Positions 1 to 8,964 are shown, numbered from the stretch's first letter. The stretch is 59,954 bases of DNA from Streptomyces neyagawaensis (GCF_023516595.1 NZ_JAMGBG010000146.1:1-59954), one strand, 5' to 3'. Numbers and translations: made by a program. Notes: generated by a model not told the origin, from the letters alone.

Positions 1-185
1 CGGCCGGGGTAGCCCTCGGCGTACTTGTTGGTGAGGACGGAGCCCTGGGCCTCGATGACGGCGAGCGGAGCGAAGTTCTCCGACGCGATCATCTCCAGGG
101 TGGACTGCTGGCGGTGCAGCTCGGCGTCGACCGCGGCCGCGACCTCCGGATCCAGCTCGTGCAGAGACGTGTTCAGAACGGTCAT
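1..185 (-). CDS. glyA: Serine hydroxymethyltransferase, N-terminal part (cut by window edge)
   Basis: The first 61 codons of a PLP enzyme that converts serine and tetrahydrofolate to glycine and methylene-tetrahydrofolate in the cytoplasm. The conserved SHMT N-terminus is readable: LHELDPEVAAAV, then QQSTLEMIASENFAP and SVLTNKYAEGYPG, the last two being family signatures. The ATG at 185-183 is preceded by a good Shine-Dalgarno (GGGGAGGA, reading leftward from about 198). The catalytic lysine region lies outside the window. Upstream lies a spaced inverted repeat (206-247). The next gene on this strand ends at 332, so glyA may have its own promoter in the 146-bp gap. Confidence 0.95.
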   Translation of the reverse strand, partial: MTVLNTSLHELDPEVAAAVDAELHRQQSTLEMIASENFAPLAVIEAQGSVLTNKYAEGYPG

Positions 186-205
186 CGACGTCCTCCCCGA
201 GGAAG

Positions 206-247
206 CATGATGCGTATGAAGCAACGGATTGAGCGATACGCAACATG
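206..247. promoter_or_regulatory. Spaced inverted repeat upstream of glyA
   Basis: Two 12-bp arms, CATGATGCGTAT (206-217) and ATACGCAACATG (236-247), are inverted copies with one mismatch, separated by 18 bp. The pair lies 21-62 bp upstream of the glyA start. It could be an operator for a dimeric regulator or a long leader hairpin. No regulator is identified. The role is inferred from symmetry and position only. Confidence 0.45.
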
Positions 248-331
248 GTCAGGGCGCGGCGGGGCCCGGTCAAGGGTGAGTCACGAACACACCCGCACAC
301 CCGCATGCCGAAGGCCGCCCCTGCTGCGCTG

Positions 332-1603
332 TCACGCTCGCCCGTGTGCCTCCTGCGTGCGGCGTGAGAAGGAGTCGATGACCACCGCGGCGAACAGCAC
401 CCCGCCCGTGATCATGAACTGGACGGCGACCGGGGTGTCCGTGATGGCCATGCCGGAGGCGATCGACTGGATGACCAGCATGCCCAGCACCGCCGACCAG
501 GTCGTGCCCCGACCCCCGAACAGGCTGGTGCCGCCGATGACGGCCGCCGCGATCGCGTTGAGCAGCAGCACGCCCGAACCGGAACTCTGGCTCACCGACG
601 TGATGCGGGAGGCGAGGAACAGGCCGCCGATCCCTGCCATGGTGCCCGACACCGCCAGTACCGCCGTCTGGACGCCCGCCACATTGAGGCTGGCGCGTCG
701 CGCGGCCTCGACGCCGCCGCCGAGCGCGTACACCTGCCGCCCGTAGTGGGTGCGGCGGAGCACGATGTCGAGGCCGGCCACCACCACCAGGAACACGAGC
801 AGGGCGAGCGGCAGCCCCTGGAAGCGGTTGAGGACATAGGCGATGGCGAACGCGGGCACCGCCACGACGCCCGTGCGCACCGCGATGCCCGTGAACGAGC
901 GGTGCGGCATGCCGACCGCCATACGGCGCCGTCGGTCCTGGTGGGCGGCGGCGAACACCATGACGGCGCTGATCGCCGCCACCCCGTAGGCGACGGCGTC
1001 CTGGCTGAGGTAGTAGCTGGTCAGCTGGGCGACGATGCCGTCCTCGCTGAGGTTGACGGTGCCGCTGGTGCCCAGGATGTAGAGCATCAGGCCGTTCCAG
1101 GTGAGCAGGCCCGCCAGCGTGACGACGAACGCGGGCACCCGGGTTCTGGCGAAGGAGAAACCCTGGACGGTGCCGGCGGCGGTGCCGGCGAGCACCGCGA
1201 TGACCAGTGCCAGCCATTCGGGCACGCCGTTGTTCACGTTCAGCACGGCGAAGACGGCGGCGGCGAGTCCGCTGATCGCGCCGACCGACAGATCCAGTTC
1301 GCCGATCAGCAGCACGAAGACGATGCCCACGGCGATCAGCCCCGTGCCCACGATGTCCACGCTGAGGTTGGACAGGTTCCGGGGCGAGAGGAAGTTCTGG
1401 TTGAGGATCTGGAAGGTGATCCAGACGGCGGCGAGGACGAGGACGACGGGCAGCGAGTTCAGCTCGCCCGAACTCAGCTTGCGCCGGAGGACGGCGAGCC
1501 CGCGCTCCGCCGCCCCCGCGAAGGCCCGGCCGCGTCTCGGCGCGCGGGCCTCGCTCTCGGATCCGCTCGGCTCCGTCCGCGTTTCCTCCCGCATCCCCCT
1601 CAC
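332..1603 (-). CDS. Sugar ABC transporter permease (CUT2/RbsC-XylH type)
   Basis: Integral membrane permease of a CUT2-family sugar importer, 423 residues with about ten hydrophobic segments. Typical BPD_transp_2 motifs are visible: GELDLSVGAISGL in the first half, and GGGVEAARRASLNV followed by AAAVIGGTSLFGGRG in the second. The N-terminal 45 residues are charged and probably cytoplasmic. The start chosen is GTG at 1603, which overlaps the ATPase stop as GTGA and has GAGG seven bases upstream; the ATG at 1594 has a Shine-Dalgarno only about 3 bp away. Order on the minus strand is binding protein, ATPase, permease, so this is the last gene of the operon. The substrate cannot be read from sequence; xylose or another monosaccharide is likely. 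Confidence 0.9.
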   Translation of the reverse strand: MRGMREETRTEPSGSESEARAPRRGRAFAGAAERGLAVLRRKLSSGELNSLPVVLVLAAVWITFQILNQNFLSPRNLSNLSVDIVGTGLIAVGIVFVLLIGELDLSVGAISGLAAAVFAVLNVNNGVPEWLALVIAVLAGTAAGTVQGFSFARTRVPAFVVTLAGLLTWNGLMLYILGTSGTVNLSEDGIVAQLTSYYLSQDAVAYGVAAISAVMVFAAAHQDRRRRMAVGMPHRSFTGIAVRTGVVAVPAFAIAYVLNRFQGLPLALLVFLVVVAGLDIVLRRTHYGRQVYALGGGVEAARRASLNVAGVQTAVLAVSGTMAGIGGLFLASRITSVSQSSGSGVLLLNAIAAAVIGGTSLFGGRGTTWSAVLGMLVIQSIASGMAITDTPVAVQFMITGGVLFAAVVIDSFSRRTQEAHGRA

Positions 1604-2373
1604 CACCCCGCCTCGGGGGCGGCCACCCGGCGGGGCACGTTCTCCGTGGCCCCGGTGATGGAGGCGATGATCTGTTCCTGCGACGCGGTGTTCACGTCGA
1701 AGAAGCCGTTGTTGCGGCCGAGGCGCAGCACGGCCGCCCGGTCCGCGAGCGCCTTGACGTCGCCCATGTTGTGGCTGATCAGCAGGACCCCGAGACCCCG
1801 GTCGCGCAGTTGGTCGACGAGGTCGAGGACCTCGTTGGTCTGCTCCAGGCCGAGGGCCGCGGTCGGCTCGTCCAGGATCAGCACACGGGGCTCGCCCAAC
1901 AGGGAGCGGGCGATGGCGACCGTCTGCCGCTGACCGCTGGAGAGCGCGACGACGGGGGCGCGCAGATCGGGGATGCCCCGGGTCAGCCGGTCCAGCAGAT
2001 GCCGGGTGCGGCGCTCCATCTCCACCTCGTCGAGCAGTCCGAACCTGCGGATCTCCCGCCCGAGGAACAGATTGCCGACGACATCGAGGTTCCCGCACAG
2101 CGCGAGGTCCTGGTAGACGGTGGCGATCCCGAGGTCGCGGGCGTCATGCGGGCGCCTGATGTGGACCCTGCCGCCCTGCCACTCGATGACCCCCCGGTCC
2201 GCGGGGGCCACCCCGGAGATCACCTTGACCAGGGTGGACTTGCCGGCCCCGTTGTCGCCCAGCAGGGCCACGACCTGTCCGGCGTGGATCTCCAGCTCGA
2301 CGTCCTTGAGGACGTCGACGACGCCGAAGCGCTTGCACACACCGCGCAGCGCCAGCAACGGGGGACTCGGCAC
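1600..2373 (-). CDS. Sugar ABC transporter ATP-binding protein (single-domain, FrcA-like)
   Basis: Cytoplasmic ATPase driving the sugar importer encoded on either side. Walker A (GDNGAGKST), signature (LSSGQRQTVAIARS), Walker B (LILDEPTAAL) and H-loop (LLISHN) are all intact. At about 257 residues it carries one nucleotide-binding domain, unlike the duplicated XylG/MglA proteins of about 500 residues, and so resembles FrcA of fructose systems. The start chosen is GTG at 2373 because GAGGAG lies 10 bp upstream; an ATG at 2412 would add 13 residues but has no ribosome site. The stop overlaps the permease GTG. Confidence 0.9.
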   Translation of the reverse strand: MPSPPLLALRGVCKRFGVVDVLKDVELEIHAGQVVALLGDNGAGKSTLVKVISGVAPADRGVIEWQGGRVHIRRPHDARDLGIATVYQDLALCGNLDVVGNLFLGREIRRFGLLDEVEMERRTRHLLDRLTRGIPDLRAPVVALSSGQRQTVAIARSLLGEPRVLILDEPTAALGLEQTNEVLDLVDQLRDRGLGVLLISHNMGDVKALADRAAVLRLGRNNGFFDVNTASQEQIIASITGATENVPRRVAAPEAGW

Positions 2374-2421
2374 GGGCAACCATCTCCTCACCGGGGCGCG
2401 GGGCCCGGTCATGACCGGCTG

Positions 2422-3513
2422 TCAGGTCAGGCCGACCCGCTCGCAGGCGGCCTGTACGGCGGGGGTGCAGATCTGCTCGACCGTGTAGGCGCCGTCCTTC
2501 ACCAAGGTGTCCTCGATCGTGTCGGCGGTCACGGGTACGGGGGTGAGCATGACGGCGGGCACCGTCCTGCCGTCGGCGGTCACGGTGTCCGTGGCCACCT
2601 CGTCGAGGCTGTCCCCGCGGGCCGCCGCCACCGCCATGGCGGCACCGGCGGAGGCCTCGGGCGCGAAGGGCTTGTAGACCGTCATGTACTGGTCGCCGGT
2701 GACGATCCGCTGGACGGCTCGCAGTTCGGCGTCCTGTCCGGTGATCGGCGGCAGCGGGTCGACCTTGTTCGCCTTGAGGGCGGCGATGCTGCCGGCGGCG
2801 AGACCGTCGTTGGCGGCGTAGACGCCGTCGATGGAGTCGGCACCGAGGCTGGCGATGGCGCTGGACATGTTCATGTGCGCGGTCTCCGTCCGCCACTGGG
2901 CGGTGTCGTACTCCTTGCCGATCTTCACCTTGCCCTGGAGCACGGATAGCGCGCCCTTCTTGAACGCCACCGCGTTGGGGTCGCTGAGATCGCCGTTCAT
3001 CATGACGATCTGGCTGTCGTCCGCGCTGTCGCCCATGGCCGTCAGCAGGGCCTGGCCCTGGAGCCGCCCCACCTCCTCGCCGTCGAAGGAGACATAGCCC
3101 GAGATGGGGCCCTCGGCGAGCCGGTCGTAGGCGATGACGGGGATGCCCGCGTCCGCCGCCTTCCCGACCGAGCCCGCGAGCGCCCTGGAGTCCACGGCCA
3201 CGAGCACGATGGAATCCACCCCTCGGGTGATCATGGAGTCCATCTGCTCCTGCTGGGCGGCCACCTCACCCTTGGCGTTGCCGTGCTCGATCCGGCAGTC
3301 GGCGCACCGCTCCTTGATCTCCCGCTCCAGCAGCAGCCTGTCCTGCGTCTCCCACCGCGCCGTGGTGGAGTCCGGCAGCAACAGACCGATCGTCGTGGCG
3401 TCGCTCCCGCCCGACGCGTCGTCGGAGGCGTCGTCGGCCCCGCAGGCACTGAGGACGACGGCCGTCGAGACCGCGGTCACCGCGGTGGCCGCGTCCCGGA
3501 TGCGGGCCTTCAT
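2422..3513 (-). CDS. Sugar-binding lipoprotein of ABC transporter (XylF-like)
   Basis: Extracytoplasmic binding protein, 363 residues, that delivers sugar to the adjacent permease. It begins with a lipoprotein signal and lipobox (VVLSAC, followed by Gly-Ala-Asp-Asp), so it is anchored to the membrane. A Peripla_BP_4 fold is indicated by TTIGLLLPDST near the N-terminus, then IPVIAYDRLAEGPISGYVSF, VYAANDGLAAGSIAAL and PPITGQDAEL. Cysteines in KERCADCRIEH and near the C-terminus (VEQICTPAVQAACERVGL) may form disulfides. The ATG at 3513 follows GAGGAGG. It is strongly similar to the product of 6351-7436, so the two are paralogues on either side of the phosphatase gene. Confidence 0.93.
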   Translation of the reverse strand: MKARIRDAATAVTAVSTAVVLSACGADDASDDASGGSDATTIGLLLPDSTTARWETQDRLLLEREIKERCADCRIEHGNAKGEVAAQQEQMDSMITRGVDSIVLVAVDSRALAGSVGKAADAGIPVIAYDRLAEGPISGYVSFDGEEVGRLQGQALLTAMGDSADDSQIVMMNGDLSDPNAVAFKKGALSVLQGKVKIGKEYDTAQWRTETAHMNMSSAIASLGADSIDGVYAANDGLAAGSIAALKANKVDPLPPITGQDAELRAVQRIVTGDQYMTVYKPFAPEASAGAAMAVAAARGDSLDEVATDTVTADGRTVPAVMLTPVPVTADTIEDTLVKDGAYTVEQICTPAVQAACERVGLT

Positions 3514-3819
3514 GTGACAGACCTCCTCGCCCTGCGCCGCGTCGCCCCTCACCGCGCGTTGCGGGGAGGATCCCGTGTGCGCCGCGGGGTCGGGGATACG
3601 TGTCCGGGCGCCGGGCGGCGCCACCCGGCTTCGGGACGTACCGCGTGGAAGCGGCGGGGCGACCACGTCGTCAGTTTGTCACCGGCCGCGATGTTCTGCG
3701 AATGCTGGGCCGCCGACCCCTCCGCCCGTTCTGTCCGGTTGGTTCGTATATGCGATTCTGGTAGGTGAGTGCCTGATCTTGTCAGGGCTCGCGGCATGGA
3801 CGGGAGGAAGGTTGCGGAC
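3514..3819. other. Divergent intergenic region
   Basis: About 306 bp between the binding-protein gene (minus) and the SpoIIE-type phosphatase gene (plus). It must hold promoters for both. The stretch 3735-3770 is locally A+T-richer (TTCGTATATGCGATTCTGG) and is the likeliest promoter area for the plus-strand gene. I could not pair confident -35/-10 boxes and saw no convincing coding frame. Confidence 0.4.
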
Positions 3820-6354
3820 ATGCCCCATGACGGCCCTGTCCAGGCCGGAGTCTCGGAGCGGCGGGTGTCCGAGTACGGTGCCGCCGACACCCGCTACCCC
3901 TCCCTGCTGCCGGAAGCCGCCGCGAGCGAACGGGCGCTGACCTTCGCCGGGACGGCGCTCGCCGCCGTCTACACGGCCGGTCCCACGGACACCGAGCTCC
4001 TGCTGGTGGAGACGACGGGACGCGCCACCGCCGCGTACACGCCGCCCGACCGGCTGCCCCTGTCCGGCGGCTCGGCCGTCGCGCACGCCGTCCGCACCGG
4101 CCGACCGCTCTGGCTCGACGCCCCGGGCCTCGCCGGCTACCCGGAGGGCCGACCGGTGCCGCCGGACACACACGCCTCCCTGGGCGCCCTGCCCCTGCGG
4201 ATCGAGGGCGGCCGCCGGGGCTGCCTCGTCGTCGTGGGGTCGTCCGCCGCCGGTTTCGACCCCGAGCAGCGCGGCTTCCTCGGCCGGTACGCCGACGCCG
4301 TGGCCGACGTCCTGCGCGCCGGGGACGGCGGTGCCGTGCCGGCGTCGCCGCTGACCACCGCCCTGCGCGGGATGCACGTCGGTTCGTTCACCCTGGTGCC
4401 GGACACCGGTCTCATCGAGGTGGACGAGACCCTGCTCGACCTGGTCGGGATCACCCCGGACGAGTTCGACGGCAAGGTGGACACCCTGCTGGCCCACGCC
4501 CTTCCGGAGGACATGCACGCCCTGATGTCCGTGGCGGAGCCCACGAACCAGGCCGTCGAGCGCCGAGAACTGGAGTTCCGGGTCCGCTGCCCCACGGGCG
4601 GGATGCGCTGGTTGAGCCTCGGCTGCCGGGTCCTCGCCGGAGCCGACGGCCGGCCCGAACGGGTGCAGGGCATCGTGACGGCGACCTCGGACCTCCGCCG
4701 AACTCCCGACGACGTCTCCAGGATCCAGTGGCTGACGGCGGCACTCGACGACGCCACGACCGTCCGCGACGTCGGCCGGGTCGTGGTCAGCGCGCTGCGC
4801 GAGCCGCTCGGCGCCGACCGGGTGGCGCTCGCCGAACTCCAGGGCGACCGGCTCGTGGTGACCGTGCTGGACCCGCCGCAGACCACCTACTGGCCCGAGA
4901 GATGGCGGGCCGAATGGCGTACCGAGTGGCCCGAGGCGCCGATCAGCGCCCTCCCCACCCTCAAGACCGCCCTGCGGGACGGCCGCATGGACCTGTGGCC
5001 GGCCGGCACCGAGTTCGAACCGGGGCTCCTCGGCGTCGGCGACGGCGGACTGGCCGTCCTGCCGCTGCCCGCCAAGGGCCGCGCCGTCGGCGTGTGCCTG
5101 ATCGGCTGGGACCGTCCGCACGAGTTCGTCCCCGACGAGCGGGCCCTGCTGACCGCCACCGCCGCGCTCGTCGGCGACGCGCTCAAACGCGCCCAGGCGC
5201 ACGACGCCGAGCAGGAACTCGCGACGATGCTCCAGCGCAGCCTGCTGCCCCGGCGCCTGCCCGACCTGCCCGGCGGCATCGCGGTCGCCCGCTACGTCCC
5301 CGCCCGGCAGGGCCTCCAGGTCGGCGGTGACTGGTACGACGTCATCGCCCTCTCCGAGGACCGGGTGGCGCTCGTCATCGGCGACGTCCAGGGACACAGC
5401 GCGGGCGCGGCGACGATCATGGGCCAGATGCGTACGGCGGTCCGCGCCTACGCGGTCGAGGGGCACCCGCCCGACGTGGTCATCTCGCACGCCAACCGGC
5501 TCCTCGTCGGCATGGAGACCGATCTGTTCGCCACCTGCTGCTACGCCGAACTGGACATGGAGGAGGACAACATCCTCTTCGTCCGCGCCGGACACCTCTC
5601 GCCGCTGATGCGCCACCCCGACGGCCGCACCGAGGAGGTCCTGGTCGAGGGTGGGCCCCCGCTCGGCATCCTCGCGGACGCCGAGTTCCCCATGACGGCC
5701 GTCCCCATCGTCCCCGGCGCGGTGCTCGCCCTGGTCACCGACGGCCTCGTCGAGGCCGCCGACCTGCCCCTGGACGAGGGCATGCGCCGGATGCGCGCCG
5801 CGCTCACCGTCGCCGACCCGGCGGACCCCGGACGGGTGGCCGACGCCCTCCTCGGCGACTTCGGCCCCCGCGAGGACGACGTGGCGCTGCTGCTGCTGCG
5901 CTACGACGGGATGCGCACCCGGCCGGTCAAGGCGGGCTGGGCGGTGTGGCGGCTGCCCGACGCGGTCATGCACGCCCGCCGCTTCACCGCGCGCACCCTG
6001 CGCCGGTGGCACGCACAGGAGGTGGCCGACGCGGTGCTGCTGGTCGTCTCCGAACTCGTCACCAACGCCCTGGTCCACACCCAGGGACCCGTCCGCATCG
6101 ACCTCACCCTGCGCGGTGACCGGGTACGGGTCTGTGTCAGCGACTCCTCGCCCCGCGCCCCGGCCAAACCGGTGATCGTGGACTGGGAGTCGACCGGCGG
6201 GCGGGGCCTGATGCTCGTCGAGGCGATGTCCGACTCCTTCGGCACGGTGCCGGTGGCGGGCGGCAAACAGGTGTGGAGCGAGATCGTCGTACCGCGACAC
6301 GACACGGCCTCCGCGCACCAGGGGAACCGAACGGAACCGAGGGACCTGTCATGA
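3820..6354 (+). CDS. GAF/PAS SpoIIE-type (PP2C) serine phosphatase with HATPase domain
   Basis: Multidomain cytoplasmic regulator, 844 residues, of the Streptomyces family that controls anti-sigma/anti-anti-sigma switches. Domains in order: GAF-like (about 30-170), PAS (about 185-295), second GAF (about 305-450), SpoIIE/PP2C phosphatase (about 470-690; GDWYDVI, GDVQGHSAGAA and LVTDGLVEA supply the metal-binding aspartates), and an RsbW-like HATPase (about 715-840; SELVTNALVHT N-box and GGRGLMLVEAMSD). No membrane segment is seen. The ATG at 3820 has GGAGGAAGG eight bases upstream; a GTG at 3769 and an ATG at 3796 lie in frame but have weaker sites. The stop overlaps the next gene as ATGA, so phosphatase and binding protein are probably translated together. 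Having both phosphatase and kinase-like domains, it could set the phosphorylation of an unlinked STAS protein. Confidence 0.9.
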   Translation: MPHDGPVQAGVSERRVSEYGAADTRYPSLLPEAAASERALTFAGTALAAVYTAGPTDTELLLVETTGRATAAYTPPDRLPLSGGSAVAHAVRTGRPLWLDAPGLAGYPEGRPVPPDTHASLGALPLRIEGGRRGCLVVVGSSAAGFDPEQRGFLGRYADAVADVLRAGDGGAVPASPLTTALRGMHVGSFTLVPDTGLIEVDETLLDLVGITPDEFDGKVDTLLAHALPEDMHALMSVAEPTNQAVERRELEFRVRCPTGGMRWLSLGCRVLAGADGRPERVQGIVTATSDLRRTPDDVSRIQWLTAALDDATTVRDVGRVVVSALREPLGADRVALAELQGDRLVVTVLDPPQTTYWPERWRAEWRTEWPEAPISALPTLKTALRDGRMDLWPAGTEFEPGLLGVGDGGLAVLPLPAKGRAVGVCLIGWDRPHEFVPDERALLTATAALVGDALKRAQAHDAEQELATMLQRSLLPRRLPDLPGGIAVARYVPARQGLQVGGDWYDVIALSEDRVALVIGDVQGHSAGAATIMGQMRTAVRAYAVEGHPPDVVISHANRLLVGMETDLFATCCYAELDMEEDNILFVRAGHLSPLMRHPDGRTEEVLVEGGPPLGILADAEFPMTAVPIVPGAVLALVTDGLVEAADLPLDEGMRRMRAALTVADPADPGRVADALLGDFGPREDDVALLLLRYDGMRTRPVKAGWAVWRLPDAVMHARRFTARTLRRWHAQEVADAVLLVVSELVTNALVHTQGPVRIDLTLRGDRVRVCVSDSSPRAPAKPVIVDWESTGGRGLMLVEAMSDSFGTVPVAGGKQVWSEIVVPRHDTASAHQGNRTEPRDLS

Positions 6355-7436
6355 GAACACGTACCGGACAGGTCGGGGCGGCCGTCGTCACCGCGTTCAT
6401 GGCGATGTCCATGGCCGCCTGCGGGGGCGACGACGCGTCGGACACGGACGGCGGCTTCACCGTCGGTCTGCTCCTGCCGAGCGGAGCCATCCCTCGCTGG
6501 GAGCACTCCGACAAGCCGCTGATCGAGAAACGGATCAAGGAACTGTGCCCCCGCTGCGCCCTGCGGTACGCCAACGCCGAGAACGACGCGGCCCGCCAGC
6601 GGGACCAGGTCACCTCCATGATCACCAAGGGGGCCAAGGTCCTGATCCTCGACGCCGCCGACACCCGGGCGATCCGCTCCTCCATCCAGGAGGCCCACCG
6701 CGCCGGCGTCCCGGTCGTCGCCTACGACCGGCTCGCCGAGGGCCCGATCTCGGGCTACGTCTCCTTCAATGGCGCACAGGTCGGCAGGCTCCAGGGCGCG
6801 GCCCTGCTGAAGGCGATGGGCCGCGACGCGCGGGGCGAGACCGTCGTCATGATGAACGGCGACCCGGCCAGCCCCAACGCCGCCTGGTACCGGGACGGCG
6901 CCCTGTCCGTCCTCAAGGGCAAGGTGAAGATCGGCAGGGAGTACGAGACCCAGGGGTGGAGCACGGAGAACGCCCACGCCAACATGAACGCCGCGATCGC
7001 CGCCCTCGGCCCCCGGCGCATCGACGGAGTCCTCGCGGCCAACGACGCGATCGCCGCCGGCGTCATCTCCGCCCTCAGGAAGGCCGGCGTCCGCGACATG
7101 CCACCGGTCACCGGCCAGGACGCCGACCTCGACGCCGTACGGCGCATCGTCGCGGGTGAGCAGACCATGACGGTGTACAAGCCCTTCCAGGCGGAGGCGT
7201 CCGCGGCGGCCCGCATGGCCGTCGCCCTGGGCCGCGGCAAGGACCTCGCCGACATCGCCACCACCACGACCGACAGCCCCACCACCGAGGACATCCCCAC
7301 CGTGCTCCTCGCGCCGAGGCCCGTGACGGTCGGCACCATCAAGCCGACCCTCGTCGACGACGGCGTCTACACCGTCGACCAGATCTGCACCCCGGCACTC
7401 CGCGCCGCCTGCGACCGGAAGGGGCTCACCCCCTAG
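6351..7436 (+). CDS. Second sugar-binding lipoprotein (paralogue), coupled to phosphatase
   Basis: 361-residue extracytoplasmic sugar-binding lipoprotein with signal peptide and lipobox (MSMAAC). It shares long blocks with the protein encoded at 2422-3513, including VAYDRLAEGPISGYVSF and the C-terminal VDQICTPALRAACDRKGL, so it arose by duplication. No ATPase or permease gene lies next to it. Its ATG overlaps the stop of the phosphatase gene as ATGA. It may supply the upstream transporter with a second substrate specificity, or act as a sensor in the phosphatase pathway; the second idea is inference from gene coupling alone. Confidence 0.9.
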   Translation: MRTRTGQVGAAVVTAFMAMSMAACGGDDASDTDGGFTVGLLLPSGAIPRWEHSDKPLIEKRIKELCPRCALRYANAENDAARQRDQVTSMITKGAKVLILDAADTRAIRSSIQEAHRAGVPVVAYDRLAEGPISGYVSFNGAQVGRLQGAALLKAMGRDARGETVVMMNGDPASPNAAWYRDGALSVLKGKVKIGREYETQGWSTENAHANMNAAIAALGPRRIDGVLAANDAIAAGVISALRKAGVRDMPPVTGQDADLDAVRRIVAGEQTMTVYKPFQAEASAAARMAVALGRGKDLADIATTTTDSPTTEDIPTVLLAPRPVTVGTIKPTLVDDGVYTVDQICTPALRAACDRKGLTP

Positions 7437-7824
7437 AGAGGCCCTCGCCACCCGCGCCGCAGCGGCCCCGGTCGCCGCCGACATCCCGCTGCCCGGGCCG
7501 GTTCAAACTCGCCTTCTGTGCAGGGGATGTGAGGACCCTTCAGTAACCTCCCTTCCCCCCTTTCCCACCGGCCCCACGGGCACCACGATGTCCCCACGGG
7601 AGCGGCGATGACCTGCGCGGCGGACAGCCACGGCCCCGGTCACGGCGACCCCCGACCCCACGTGCGAGCGGCATGTGGTGAGCGCGCCTTCCCGTGGGGA
7701 CGGGGACTGCGCGAGCGACGGGCCCGGTGCGTGACGCACCGGGCCCCTCGTCGTCGGACGCACAGTCGGGCACCGGGTGCCGGGCAGGCGTTTATGATCT
7801 CCGCAGCCGAAGGGGGAGGGTGTG
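7437..7824. other. Intergenic region with a strong hairpin
   Basis: 388 bp between two plus-strand genes. It contains the perfect hairpin at 7720-7746 (listed separately) and, just before the next gene, the purine-rich ribosome site AGGGGGAGGG (7811-7820). Possible reading frames here have no family-like sequence and I reject them. Confidence 0.5.
7720..7746. terminator. Perfect 12-bp stem hairpin, probable terminator
   Basis: GGGCCCGGTGCG (7720-7731), loop TGA, then CGCACCGGGCCC (7735-7746). The stem is perfect and all-strong, with no U-tract after it, as is common for Streptomyces terminators. It lies about 280 bp after the second binding-protein gene and about 80 bp before the next start, so it probably separates the two transcripts. 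Confidence 0.7.
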
Positions 7825-8964
7825 GTGGGGCAGACACAGGTGGCGGACGCGGCGGGGATCGCGCCGCCCGGCAGGGGCAGAGCGGCCACGGCGGCCGCGT
7901 ACGGCGTCGCGTGCGCGGCGCACCTCATCGTGGCGGGGCTGGTCATCGGCGGCCTGACCCTGATCGTGTTCGGCTGGGCGACGATCGTGCAGCCGATGAT
8001 CGGGCTGGTGCTACTCGGTGTCGCCGCCCAACTGCGCCCCCGCCTCGGCACCCTCGCGTCCGACTGGCCCACCCTGAGCCGCGGACAGGCCCCGGCGCTG
8101 TTCACGCTGCTGGACGCCGTCGCGGACGAGGTCGGCGAACGCCGCGTCGACGCCGTGCGGATCACCTCGGACTTCGCCGTCCGGGCCTCCGCGTACGGCG
8201 TCCGGCGCCACCGGGTGCTGGACATCGGGCTCCCGCTCTGGGTGACGTCCCGCCCGGAGCAGCGGGTCGCCGCGCTCGCCCAGGAGTTGGCGTACTTCGG
8301 CGGTGACGTCCGGCGGGGCACGCTGGTCGGTACGGCACTCACCTCCCTGAACGGCGGGATGGAACTCGCGGCGGCCCGCGCCGAGGCACCGGCGGGCATC
8401 TGGACGGCGGCCCCCGGCACCCCTCACGCGGACGAGATGTCCGAGGCCACACGCGACTTCAAGAAGCGCGGCCGGATCGTCAACTACGTGCTGTGGATCC
8501 CGCAGTTGGTGATGAAGGGCCTGACCCGGGCGCTGCTCCGGCTCACGGTCCCGGCGACGCGGTACGCGGAGTTCCGGGCGGACGCCGAGGCGGCCCGGAT
8601 CGCCTCCACCCCCGCGGTGGTCGCCCTGCTGCGGCACCGGCGGTCGGCCGACAGCGTGTGCACCGAGACGCACCGACTGGCCGTAGCCACCCGTACCTTC
8701 GGCCGCGGCGAGGCCGTACGGAACGCGGAGCGGGACTTCTGGACGAAGGTCGCCGACCACGCGGCCACCCTGCCCGACCGCGCGCCGGACGGCCCGGCCG
8801 ACACCGCTGCGGACGACCCGCGTGTCGCCCGGCTGCCACAGGGCACCGGGGAGCCCGCCACGCTCACGCTCGGGGCGGCGGACGCCGCCGCCGTCGAGAG
8901 CGAACTGGAGGAGGCGCGCCGACAGGTGGCCCGCAAGATCATCCAGGAGTGCGTCCTGGGCTGA
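7825..8964 (+). CDS. Membrane protein resembling M48 peptidase with degenerate active site
   Basis: About 379 residues. Two hydrophobic segments near the N-terminus (about 24-70; HLIVAGLVIGGLTLIVFGWA and VQPMIGLVLLGVAAQL) precede a soluble domain laid out like actinobacterial M48 peptidases (LVDAV-type helix, VLDIGLPLWVTSRPEQRVAALAQEL). Where M48 enzymes have AHExxH, this protein has AQELAYF (around residues 153-159), so both zinc-binding histidines are absent and catalysis is unlikely. The C-terminus is helical and charged (VESELEEARRQVARKIIQE). GTG at 7825 is favoured over GTG at 7822 because the ribosome site ends at 7820. The M48 relation is judged by eye and is moderately certain. Confidence 0.7.
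   Translation: MGQTQVADAAGIAPPGRGRAATAAAYGVACAAHLIVAGLVIGGLTLIVFGWATIVQPMIGLVLLGVAAQLRPRLGTLASDWPTLSRGQAPALFTLLDAVADEVGERRVDAVRITSDFAVRASAYGVRRHRVLDIGLPLWVTSRPEQRVAALAQELAYFGGDVRRGTLVGTALTSLNGGMELAAARAEAPAGIWTAAPGTPHADEMSEATRDFKKRGRIVNYVLWIPQLVMKGLTRALLRLTVPATRYAEFRADAEAARIASTPAVVALLRHRRSADSVCTETHRLAVATRTFGRGEAVRNAERDFWTKVADHAATLPDRAPDGPADTAADDPRVARLPQGTGEPATLTLGAADAAAVESELEEARRQVARKIIQECVLG

Noticed and set aside
746..1933. Plus-strand frame opposite the sugar permease
   Set aside because: Low-complexity His/Gly/Glu/Asp-rich translation. The opposite strand holds a textbook permease with start and overlap signals.
3679..6318. Long minus-strand open frame opposite the phosphatase gene
   Set aside because: It is a shadow frame caused by GC-rich codon bias. 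Its composition (His, Gly, Gln, Asp and Arg runs) resembles no family and it lacks a ribosome site.
7608..8306. Alternative frame overlapping the intergenic hairpin and the M48-like gene
   Set aside because: Arg/Gly/Pro-rich shadow frame. The perfect hairpin inside it is better explained as a terminator.
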